Of a DNA stretch of 64,000 nucleotides, positions 10,155 through 19,700 are shown piece after piece. Position numbers and translations under genes: made by a program. How positions within the stretch are numbered: the first letter of the stretch is position 1; every line of letters starts with the position of its first letter. The notes under the pieces are model-generated. The model worked only from the letters and a program-made list of their open reading frames with translations, made no database searches and was not told the DNA's origin. Origin of the DNA: Skeletonema tropicum (lineage: Eukaryota > Bacillariophyta > Thalassiosirophyceae > Thalassiosirales > Thalassiosiraceae); assembly GCA_037178625.1 (NCBI GenBank), contig CM074127.1, positions 2,728,001-2,792,000 of the forward strand, in the 5' to 3' direction.

Positions 10155-11021
10155 AATGCCACCAGCATGCTTTGAAATAATAGCACAATTCTTGAGTGTG
10201 TCGTATATACCTTCGATGGAATCGGCCTTCATACAAGTGAGAAAGCAAGAAGACATTTGTGGGTTTGGGGTCCCTGCATTGAAAAGGGTGGGTGTCGCGT
10301 GAATGAAGTATCCTTTGGAGAGGAGATCATATGTTTCTTTCACACGGTCAATGTCATCCATGTGGATGCCGACGGCAACACGCATGAGCATGTGCTGAGG
10401 ACGCTCGGCAATCTTTCCATCAATTTTGAGTAGGTATGATTTTTCGAGGGTCTTGAAGCCAAAGTAGTCAAATTCAAAGTCTCTGTCATGGATGATGCAC
10501 CCGTCAAGTGTGTCTCTGTTGGCCATGATGACATTGTAGACTTCTTTGGAGATTAGAGGGGCAGTCTCTCCAGTTTTGGGGTGTTTGTATCCGCGGAAGG
10601 CGTGCATAACCTTTGAAAATGATTTCTCTGTCATTTTGTGCAAGTTGGACACCTCGATACGTGCGGCGAGGATGGCATAGTCGGGATGTTGAGTGGCAAA
10701 GGATGCAGCAGTTTGGGCTGCAAGTTCATCGAGCTCAGTGGTAGTGACACCTTGATAGACTCCCTGAATCACCTTTTGCGAGATGATGGCTTCGTTTACG
10801 AACTAGAATAGAGAACGAGAGAGTGAGAGAAGACGTAAGTAGCTGCGCAGCACGGTGTGTTGACGAATCAATCTTTCGGGTGTACCAACATTACAAGAGA
10901 TGCAGACGGACGCTCTCATTCTCACCTTTTGATCGAGGCCATAGCATAGCTTCGAGATGCGGCTCTGGATCTTATCAAATTGGCAGCTTTGCTGTCTTCC
11001 GTCTCTCTTTCTGATAAACAT
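10155..11021 (-). pseudogene. RNR1: Ribonucleotide reductase large subunit, 5' fragment
   Basis: Exon 1 is 11021-10926 (MFIRKRDGRQQ..., the start of the ATP-cone) and exon 2 begins at 10802 ([11 protein letters not shown]) after a 123-base GT-AG intron. The product follows eukaryotic RRM1 closely through the ATP-cone, the [19 protein letters not shown] segment, [26 protein letters not shown] sequence and SSCFL with the first redox Cys. Homology stops abruptly after SKHAGGI near 10155. The frame then runs through T-rich sequence to a stop at 10089. The usual protein is about 800 residues; here about 250 remain, without the rest of the barrel, the radical-transfer Tyr pair and the C-terminal redox Cys. 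There is no donor site at the break. It is most likely a truncated duplicate, although the 5' end and splicing look intact and it may still be transcribed. Confidence 0.8.
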
Positions 11022-11335
11022 GATTGTGCTGTGCTGTGATATAAAGGTTGTTCGCTGGTTCTGAGATGCAATGATAGTACAATACTGGACGTGATACATA
11101 CAATTGTTGGATGCTATTTCGCGAAAGAAAAAAAATCTGAAGTGAGATTTGACACCTGCTGACTGGTCCTCGTACAAAAACGAGAAAGTACATATCTTTC
11201 TTGATTATGTAGCTTACATACTTACCTTTCTGTCTGGGCCATGATTTTGACATTGCATCTCTGTCCCCGGATCCTTGGTCCTCACATAAAAAGAAACCCA
11301 CATCAAAGTCATAATTAGCTGCCAAGAAACCAAGA
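11022..11335. promoter_or_regulatory. Shared divergent promoter with E2F-like palindrome
   Basis: These 314 bases separate the RNR1 copy (minus) and the F-box/nucleotidyltransferase-like gene (plus). At 11117-11126 lies TTTCGCGAAA, a perfect palindrome that satisfies the E2F/DP core TTTSSCG. It is 96 bases upstream of the RNR1 ATG, the spacing expected for S-phase control of dNTP-synthesis genes. Binding is inferred from the motif only. Confidence 0.45.
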
Positions 11336-12739
11336 ATGGACTCTCTCATGAGCATACGTGAACTCTCTCTGCAACTGGCCTCGTTTCTAACACCGACAGA
11401 TGCGTTCAATCTTTTAGTGACCAAGCGCCTCTGGACTAACAGTTCAACAGTTGTGATGTCTGAAGAATCTACTCCAGCTGGTTTCATCAACGAATCACTC
11501 CTTCACTCTCTAATGTCGGTCATCAGGCAGCGGGAAGGATTCGAGCATCTCGCAGTGCCATTGATTGAAAGACTCAAATGTGTTGCACATATTTATGGCA
11601 GGGACCAACTTGTCATCGCCGGGTCCTTAATCGTTCAAGCGGTAACTAACAATGGCAGTTGTGCTCAAGGTGATGGTTTCGTTGCGAGCGACATCGACCT
11701 TTATACCACCGTCATGGCCCTTCCGTATACGAGACGTCATCTAGATTCACTTGGCTTTGTTTTCACTGGCATATCAACTTCTGATTACACGTTTATGGAC
11801 CACAAGATTCATCATGTGGAGTCATATTCACTCCCGCCGGCTCACACACACATCAGAAGGATGCCCGTCAGAGATGCTGTGAGGAGAGGTTTCATTGCCT
11901 CAAGGCACGATTTCGTCGTCAATGCAAGAAGTCCATATGTCATGCCATTGGACTTCTCATTTGCTCCAGGGAACCATCGCCTCAGAAAACAAATCGATCT
12001 TGTTGTAACCTCCTCGGCGACAGTCAAAGATACTCTTCACAAATTTGATATAATGCCTTGTATGTCGCACTTCAATGGGATCGATTTCTGCGTTCCAAAC
12101 TTGCATCGAATCCTCAGAAAAGAAGCAATGCTGAGATGTCCAAATTGGACGTTGCTTTTGAATAGATACATGCGTATGTATCTGAATGCTTTCTCCCTCC
12201 ATGAACTGGAACAGATTTCATTCTTCAACCCGAATGAAGAGAAAGTTAAGTTCGCGGAGCTTGTTTTCAGCGATGTAAGGGAATGTGGTGGCGACCTCCC
12301 AAATCAAGATGGGATCTTCTCACCGATGTCCATTGATGAGCCAGAACTTAGTGTGAAATACTGCATTATCCTTCACAATATGCTAGTCAAGATTTCGCAG
12401 CGTGTAGTAAAGTACAACAAGAGAGGATTCCATTTCACCGATATCACTGTTGATGAGCTCAATCAAAAGCAGTATCGCGAGAAGGGATTCCATTTCACCG
12501 ATACCGGTATCACTGTTGACGAGCTAAGTCAAAAGCAGAGTGCCCCATCGCCACCCAGATACAAAGACGAGCGCAGTCATGTATCGAAGCCGAAGCTGCA
12601 AGTCAATACCAGTGACACGGTGAAGAGGGTAAAGCTATTGCACCGAAAGAACCTGCCTTCTCCCGCCCGTAGAGCAAAATTGAGGAATCTTGACCGAAAT
12701 GGATTTGACACTTCGCCTTTCTATACCCTGTCCCTGTGA
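11336..12739 (+). CDS. F-box-like / Pol-beta-type nucleotidyltransferase-fold protein
   Basis: Intronless, 467 residues. Residues 7-35 (LSLQLASFLTPTDAFNLLVTKRLW) resemble an F-box. Residues 92-124 contain IAGSLIV followed by ASDIDLYTT, that is, Gly95... Ser97 and a DxD pair (Asp119, Asp121), the signature of the DNA-polymerase-beta nucleotidyltransferase superfamily. A later segment FVVNAR.PYVMPLDFSF may supply a further strand, and KQIDLVV resembles the third acidic strand. The C-terminal part is basic and holds a direct repeat of about 18 residues (GFHFTD...TVDEL.QKQ, bases 12422-12538). Similar GS...SDIDLY proteins of unknown role occur in algae and large DNA viruses. Substrate unknown; it sits between the RNR genes. 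The assignment to the fold is a motif-level call. Confidence 0.6.
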   Translation: MDSLMSIRELSLQLASFLTPTDAFNLLVTKRLWTNSSTVVMSEESTPAGFINESLLHSLMSVIRQREGFEHLAVPLIERLKCVAHIYGRDQLVIAGSLIVQAVTNNGSCAQGDGFVASDIDLYTTVMALPYTRRHLDSLGFVFTGISTSDYTFMDHKIHHVESYSLPPAHTHIRRMPVRDAVRRGFIASRHDFVVNARSPYVMPLDFSFAPGNHRLRKQIDLVVTSSATVKDTLHKFDIMPCMSHFNGIDFCVPNLHRILRKEAMLRCPNWTLLLNRYMRMYLNAFSLHELEQISFFNPNEEKVKFAELVFSDVRECGGDLPNQDGIFSPMSIDEPELSVKYCIILHNMLVKISQRVVKYNKRGFHFTDITVDELNQKQYREKGFHFTDTGITVDELSQKQSAPSPPRYKDERSHVSKPKLQVNTSDTVKRVKLLHRKNLPSPARRAKLRNLDRNGFDTSPFYTLSL

Positions 12740-13148
12740 ATGAAAAGTGAACTGTACCTGACACTGACATCTCTGAGTTGTAACTTGTGCTGTTGTAGGA
12801 TAAACTATTTTAGCTGATGTAATTTGAACATGATAAGGCAGCGTGCTCTAAGACTCAGCAGTGAAGATTATAGGCGTGAGAAAATTGAATTCTCAATCAG
12901 CCCCGCGCTGGGTAAACAAACGGCAGTATCAATGGAGGCACGGTCAATGGCCGCCTCGTTCGGGCAGGACTCTGGCTATATTAGCACTGCTAGAGAGGCG
13001 GGATGCAATCAAGCCATAAAAGCTGAGAAAAGAGAAAATTACTAAATCTCTTTTTCTGCCCACAGGCAAAGGTCTGAGTATCTATCTTGGTGATACATAC
13101 AACTTATATTTTAACTGCTAGAGCTGGACCACAATAAAATCCACGGCG
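12740..13148. other. Intergenic region upstream of RNR2
   Basis: About 410 bases containing the 3' flank of the preceding gene and the promoter of RNR2. A short reading frame at 12824-13045 has no recognisable features. No E2F-like TTTSSCGC site was seen here, unlike the RNR1 side. Confidence 0.45.
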
Positions 13149-14386
13149 ATGAAGTCGTTTTTGGAATGTTCGTTTGATAATGATAATGGCGGTGCAGATA
13201 TCATAGCCGAGGTCGCAGACGAGGAGCCTTTACTAAGGGACAACCCACGCCGCTTTGTGTTGTTCCCCATCCAAGATAACGAGGTAGGTGGGACATGCAA
13301 TTTGCCCAAATGTTACTTGCATACTCTGCCTCACCTCCCTCTGTATGTCTTCGTACTAGAGATATGGGTCATGTACAAAAAGGCACTAGCTTGTTTCTGG
13401 ACTACCGAGGAAATTGACCTTTCCTCCGACCTCAAAGATTGGGAAGGTCTAGCCGACAACGAACGTCATTTCGTCTCCCACGTCCTTGCCTTTTTTGCTG
13501 CCTCCGATGGTATTGTCAACGAGAACCTCTCCAGTAACTTTGCTACTGAGGTGCAAAGCCCTGAGGCACGCTTCTTCTACGGATTTCAAATTGCGGTTGA
13601 AAATATTCATAGGTAACAAGATGAAAAAAATGTGTAGGCTTTTACATTGGCTCGTACATACACCATTGACACTCACCTGTTTCCTGGTTTCTGGTATATG
13701 TTTACATACATTATAATCTACACAACATTCAAAGCGAAACCTATTCGTTGTTAATTGACACATACATTAAGGACCAAAAGACCAAGTCTCGTATTCTCAA
13801 TGCCATCGAGACCATTCCCTGTGTTCAAAAGAAGGCTCACTGGGCTCTCCGGTGGTGCGACTCCAACAACGCTTCCTTCGCCGAACGTATCATCGCCTTT
13901 GCAGCCGTGGAGGGTATCTTTTTCAGTGGCAGTTTCTGCGCCATCTTTTGGTTGAAGAAGCGTGGTCTCATGCCTGGCCTTTGTTTCTCCAATGAGCTTA
14001 TCTCGCGTGATGAGGGTCTACATTGTGACTTTGCCTGCCTTCTTTACAGCAAGCTCGTGAACAAATTGCCTGTTATCCGTATTGACGAGATTATAACTAA
14101 TGCTGTCCAGATCGAGAAGGAGTTTGTGGTGGAGGCCCTTCCTGTTTCCCTGATTGGTATGAACGGAGACCTCATGTGCCAGTACATTGAGTTCTGTGCT
14201 GATCGTTTGTTGGCTGCCCTTGGATGCCCCAAGCAATACGGAGCTGCCAATCCATTTGAATGGATGGAGATGATCAGTCTGCAGGGGAAAACTAACTTCT
14301 TCGAGAGGCGCGTTGGAGAGTATGCTAAGAGTGGTGTTGGTGTAGCCCAGGAGGATCAAGTGTTCAGCCTCGACGCAGACTTCTGA
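13149..14386 (+). CDS. RNR2: Ribonucleotide reductase small subunit (R2)
   Basis: Three exons, 13149-13283, 13362-13612 and 13735-14386, give 345 residues. R2 holds the diiron-tyrosyl radical that drives NDP reduction by the large subunit in the cytosol. All ligands are present: Asp64 (EEIDLS), Glu125 and His128 (ENIHSETY), Glu188 (VEGIFF), Glu222 and His225 (DEGLH). The radical Tyr is Tyr132. The protein ends FSLDADF, the class Ia tail that docks into R1. Intron 2 (122 bases) splits the Ser codon of ENIHS. Intron 1 is 78 bases, a multiple of three, and has no stop, so retention would insert 26 residues rather than truncate the protein; family alignment ([15 protein letters not shown]) argues it is normally removed. 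Intact, in contrast to the RNR1 copy 2 kb away. Confidence 0.93.
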
Positions 14387-15076
14387 ATTACTCCTATATC
14401 TCCCTAATATAGTGCGCTGTTCGATCATCACTGAATGCTGATTAGTAGTCTTTCTTTAGTTTATGTTGTTGTATACGATCTTGACATATTAGTCTCACGC
14501 TTATAGCATCAAATTTGAATATATCAATAGCACACAAGTTGGATCCTCAATCAGGCCGATGAAATAAGCCTCAGCAGTATAATATCCGACATCTCTTGCA
14601 ACCATGACACCAAAACAGCACTTGACTGGAACCTGTGATCGGACTTCAAATAGGTATTGTACTTGTTGCCACAAAAGAGAGGCCAAGCGACTTCCCTGAT
14701 GCATGGACTTAGGTTTGATGTAAGTCCCAAAAACTCAATTTGAAAAAAGTTCATACCAATTCCGTCCAAGGTAGATTTGAAATTGAAGTTAATCGTGGAC
14801 TCAGGTTTGATGGTACTGAGTCCCAAAAACTCAATTTGAAAAAAGTTCACACCACTTCCGCCCTGTACATCTTGTAAAAGGTAGCAGACCCCAGAATCAA
14901 AACAAAGGGTGAGAACCCTACCTTAGGACTACTATTGAATAATATGCTGCTTGCTTTGATTTGGGGTTGGCCGATCCGAGCTTGGCTCATAAATCCGATT
15001 TGCTTTGTTCTCAAAGAAGACATCATTGGCTGCATCGTCATCAACATCTGTCGGTATTATTTCACTTAACTTCAAA
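14387..15076. other. Intergenic region with imperfect direct repeat
   Basis: About 690 bases. A roughly 62-base segment near 14705-14766 recurs near 14796-14861; both share GGTTTGATG and a stretch ending in CCCAAAAACTCAATTTGAAAA. On the minus strand, 14501-14704 can encode 67 residues with protein-like composition (VPVKCCFGVMVARDVGYYTA), but no start, partner exon or family was found, so I do not call a gene. Confidence 0.4.
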
Positions 15077-15427
15077 ATGAAGATTCATTATTCTGGTGGA
15101 CTATACAGCGGTTCTGTTCGTAAGACGAAGTTGCGCAACAGCAGAGGAAAAGGAAAGGGCATGGCAAAGCACCGTTTCATTCCACACGGATGGGGCGTTT
15201 ACGAGTTCAAGAGCGATGTAAAATACACGGGATTGTTCCGCGATGGATTCGAACACGGATGGGGCTGCCTAACTTGGTCGAATGGAGACTCGTACACGTG
15301 CTACTTCCGAAAAGGTAGACCTGAAGCATCCTCATTGAAGCTTGTCAGAGAAGCTAAAAAATTGAAGACACAAGTTTCGAAACTGACTGCCACTTTGATT
15401 GAATACCAAAACAAGCAAGACATCTGA
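15077..15427 (+). CDS. Small MORN-repeat protein (116 aa)
   Basis: The ATG at 15077 was chosen because the upstream in-frame start is only TTG. Residues 1-13 and about 38-75 contain MORN-type units (YSGGLYSG, HGWGVYEFKSDVKYTG, DGFEHGWGCLTWSNGDSYTCYF). The tail is a short Lys/Leu-rich helix (about 85-115). MORN repeats usually mediate membrane or scaffold contacts. Nothing more specific can be inferred. The last 44 bases of the coding region and its 3' flank are duplicated just downstream. Confidence 0.7.
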   Translation: MKIHYSGGLYSGSVRKTKLRNSRGKGKGMAKHRFIPHGWGVYEFKSDVKYTGLFRDGFEHGWGCLTWSNGDSYTCYFRKGRPEASSLKLVREAKKLKTQVSKLTATLIEYQNKQDI

Positions 15428-15683
15428 GAGAAGCTGCACAAGCTAGAAGTAACTATGTATTAATGCCATTTACCTATCCAAAATGTGCCACATCTATGTA
15501 ACACGAATAGAAGGCGATCAACAACACTAAATAGTTTAACCTACACAATATTTTGCAATGACTGCCACTTTGATTGAATACCAAAACAAGCAAGACATCT
15601 GAGAGAAGCTGCACAAGCTAGAAGTAACTATGTATTAATGCCATTTACCTATCCAAAATGTGCCACATCTATGTAACACGAAT
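15384..15683. repeat. Perfect 125-base duplication of the MORN gene 3' end
   Basis: Bases 15384-15508 are repeated without mismatch at 15559-15683, 50 bases further on. The unit includes the last codons and stop of the MORN gene plus 3' flank. A 16-base word, ACAATATTTTGCAATG, just left of the second copy (15545-15560), recurs at 15808-15823. Bases 15684-15902 otherwise hold an AT-rich run and the 3' flank of the dUTPase gene. Confidence 0.85.
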
Positions 15684-15902
15684 GATATTATAAATTATAT
15701 ATATGTATATTTGGTGCTGGAGCCGTGGCCGTGGCAGTGTTGGTTGGACGGAATGCACCCCTGGCGTTAGTTGATCCGCGAGAGAGGGCGACACATGTTT
15801 AACCCGAACAATATTTTGCAATGGCTTTGATAGATGACATGGGGAAAGACGCACGCAATAAATCCAACAATTTCACAGTGAGAGTTCTCTCTTCGTAATC
15901 TA

Positions 15903-16534
15903 TCACGGAGGTAAATCACTTTTGTCTCTTCTGCTGCTGGGTGCAGATGTCGATCCAAATCCACCAACACCACGTTGTGTCTCTGTCAATTCGTCAACCT
16001 GCACTGCATGAACCATTGAAATTCTTTCGAGGATTAATTGGGCAATGCGATCTCCAATGTAAACATGAAAATCCTCATGACCGAAATTGAAGAGAACCAC
16101 ACCTACATTTCCTCGATCTGTTTAAAAAATATATGAATATGAAATTTTGAGATGGGTTACAATGAAATAAGCGAGGCTGTTAATTTGTACTTCAATTTTA
16201 GCTTACAGTCAGCATCGACAACTCCAGCACCACAGCCGATCATTCTCTTAACAGCAACACCACTACATAATACACAACAGAACAAAACGCAGGAATTAAT
16301 ATGAATGCATGATAACATAGCACACAATATCGAGCATTGTCGGACTTGCCTCCTTGGAGCGATACGGGCATAAGTTCCCTCTGGACAGGCAACACTCAAG
16401 TCAGTTTTAATAACTGCCATCCCCCCAGCAGGTACGACTTTAGGCTCCGCTGCACATAAATCAAACCCAGCAGATTCGGGTGACCAGCGAGTTGGCATAG
16501 TGGCATTAGGACTGAGGAGTTTTACCAATAGCAT
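15903..16534 (-). CDS. DUT: dUTP pyrophosphatase (trimeric dUTPase)
   Basis: Three exons, 16534-16350, 16262-16207 and 16117-15903, give 151 residues, the normal length. It hydrolyses dUTP to dUMP and PPi, keeping uracil out of DNA and feeding dTMP synthesis. All five motifs are present: [41 protein letters not shown] with the stacking Tyr81, [24 protein letters not shown]. Intron 1 (87 bases) has a GC donor, AG|GCAAGT, with a normal AG acceptor; it is the only junction that restores APRSG. Intron 2 (89 bases) is GT-AG. The start (MLLVKLL) aligns with the usual first strand; longer frames upstream lack ATG, so no organelle presequence is predicted. Tail is Ser/Arg-rich. Confidence 0.92.
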
Positions 16535-16741
16535 GATGGGAGGTGTGGAAACAATGTAATAGAAGGCTGGAGATGTATCGCCATCTGCGGAAGTTAGATA
16601 GCTGAATAGGGTGGGGGCGGCTCTGGAGAGATAGACGAGATCTTCTTCATAGGACTGATCAAGCCAAACGAACGGTTCCCGGAAAAAAGGGTCCGTCCCC
16701 ACCTCCTCTGTCCCGCGTCCGGTCGAGCTGCTGCGTACTAA

Positions 16742-19700
16742 TTATATATCTCTTTTCGTCAATTGTCGTTCAAGTAAGACGACCTTCTTTTCTGCTCCCC
16801 ACGCTCGATAGCTCTCTAATGCCCTCTTCAGAAGATCATCTGCCAAGTCGCTGTTACCAATCTCCATGTGAAATGCAGCCGCTTGCTCACAAGCCACGGC
16901 TTCCTCTTGAACGAAGCGGTGCTTACGAGATGACTCAATCGCAAGTCTGTACTTTGTTGCTGCGTCCTCCATTTCACAAAATGCATAGTGATTCTCTGCC
17001 TGCAATAAATACAGCTTATTCTCGAAATTCCAAACACTTTCTGCCGCCCAAGTTTCCAACTTTGAGAGAGAATGTGTAGCTCTGTCCAACCAAAATTGAT
17101 CACGAGTCTCTCGATAGAAATGAAACGAGATCAAGCCACCGTAAAAATGGCGAGGGATGTTGACGTATTGGGCAATCCCATTACCACAACGTTCAAGGTA
17201 TTCAAGATACTTTCGCGCTACTGATTTCAATGTATCAAATTTTCTAAACACGATATCACAGCATAGCCTAACCACTAAGTAGCATTCCAACACAACCAAT
17301 CCTTGGTCATTGACAACTTTATCCAATTCTTCCTCCGCAATAGAATCATTTGTATGTTGAGTTGTACTGCCACCCATGTATGATACACCCTTCGAAACAG
17401 GCAGGAAGCTTAGTGTCATGACGTGGCGCTTGTCGCGCTCTGATTTGCGCATGAACTGTGCCACTTCTTTGCCAAGTGAGGACAACTGTGTTCCAGAAAA
17501 AAAGGCCCTGTACGAATAAAACATCGCAGAGGCATGACCTGTGGTGCCGACGTACCCAGACTTTTCGGCTATTCTATAAGCTTCTAGTAAGTGCGGGAGA
17601 ACAGATTGTATGGGGTCCCTCCACAACAAGACTGTGCCATATACCATGTTATAAGTGTCGGTAAGTAACCTGCTGTTGTTGTGTATTTTAAGCAGGCTCA
17701 GGCTCATTCTGGCCAAGGCTGATCCTCCAGCAAAGTCACCAAACACTGAAACAAAGCACAACGCAGTAGCGGAGAAGCCTGATTACAGTTGTCGAGCAGA
17801 TAAAGATGTTAGAGCGCTACACTTTGATATTGATCAATCGGGAAGACCACGAGGAAAGAAGGACTTACCAAAAGACGAGTACTTCGACGATCCATATTGC
17901 AAAGTGATGCGGACCATTCGGCATGCAATAAGACAGAAGTATTTTGAATGCCACTGATAGCAGCGTATTACCGCATTCTCTAATAATGCCATTGTTTGGA
18001 TCTTCTTCGAATCTGACATGATTGGCAGTCTCTCCAACGACGATTCACTTAAACCACCTAACCGTTTTTTCGTGTCTAGAAGCTCCTGTACAATGACTTC
18101 ATTTTCGAGCGACGACGGAAAGCATTCGCCAAGTTGTTCAAGGACTATGGTTGCAAGTGAAGAGATATTTAGTAACATAGCCAATCTGACGCAGGGGATG
18201 ATGATATACTGAGAAACTGCTCTTACCGTCGAAACCTAAGGCATTTGGTTCGAAACCAATAGTTCCGGTCATACCTTGGTAGTCAAGTTGAATTTCTGCT
18301 GCTCGCAGCTTATCGTCGAAGCATTTGGCGTTATTGAAGACCTCATCGATACTCTCTGTCATTCGTTCAGTATTTCCCTGAGCCCACTCGGCCAAGGCAG
18401 AGTGGGTGAATAAGTCTAGACTTAACCTATACGAGAAGAAGAAATGGTGAGCATGGAAGAAGCACGTAAAACTAACGAAAGATTCCCAACATGAACCAAG
18501 CTCACCTATAGCTGTGTTCCCAGTGACCTACATCGAGTAATGATATACCATAAATAAATAAATACAAAATTAATTCAATGCAAGCTGATGCAGAAGCAAA
18601 ATCTGTCGCCTGTATTGCTTTTGTGGCAGCTGTAAGGTTCAAATTGGCATATAGCAACCGACTTTCAGCATCGTGAATTCTGTTCGGCCCGATTCTAGAA
18701 ATCAGATCAACTATGATGAATAAGATAGCGTCGTCACAATTTTCCGATGTCTTCGTTACTAAAGTCTGCAACAACCACTTCATCATAATCATTCGCTCGT
18801 TTTCATCGATAGTACTAGCTGCATGCAATATCATATCGTGAACAAAGCAATACTTTTCATCTGTACGCTTAACCAAACCAGCTTGAGCAATGCAATCCAA
18901 ACTCTGCAGTATGTCTAAGCGTCCATAAGAGTTCTTCACCAAATTCAAAACTTCCAAAGACACTTCCGAGCCAAAACACGACAGCATCGTCAATCCCGAT
19001 AGCTGATCCTTTGGTAGTCGCCTCAGCTTTCGGATGAGAATCTCAGCTACACCATCTGAGATGGTCCTGCTTTCTATTAAATCCTCATTCCACTCCCACA
19101 TTCTTTGCGAGAAGCTGTACACTAAAAGGTTTTCCACTGTCAAGTCATTCAGGAACTCCTTCACGAAGAAGGGATTGCCGACCGTCTTTTGGTGCACGAT
19201 GTCCGCGAGCGACCTAGTAAGTCGTTGAGAATAGCAGAGTGCTTCCGAAATCATCAAGTTAACGTCTGACGAAGATAAATGTTGAACGGCAATCTTGGTC
19301 ACAGAAACGTTGCAGCAACCCTGAATCTGCTGGAGACAACTTTGAAGACCTTTTGAGTTATCAATTTCATTTGATCGAAAGGTTCCTACAATGAACACGT
19401 TAGTGCTCTCGGCACATGAGGCATCATCTGCGATACTTGCGCCCATTTCGTCCACAATGAAAGTTATCAGTTCCAACGATGCTGTGTCAGCCCAGTGCAA
19501 GTCGTCAAGGAAAAGCAACACTGGAGTATCTCGAGAGATAGACGTAAGAAGTGAATAGAACAAATGGTGCATCCTGCATTTGGATGCAATTGTATCACAT
19601 GCATCAAACATATATTCGATTTGCTCCTTTTGGGAATCATCATCTGTCATGACGTGTCTCAGATTTGGTATATACTCAAATAGAATAGACAAACTCTCTT

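Noticed and set aside
14501..14704. Minus-strand 67-residue frame with protein-like composition
   Set aside because: No ATG context, no adjoining exon and no family could be identified; kept only as a note.
10155..16534. A giant-virus insertion carrying nucleotide genes
   Set aside because: The genes have host-type short introns and there are no viral structural or replication genes nearby. Ancient transfer remains possible but is not shown by this sequence.
16535..16702. A longer dUTPase N-terminus or presequence
   Set aside because: The open frame upstream has only a GTG start. The MLLVKLL start aligns with the normal first strand of the family.
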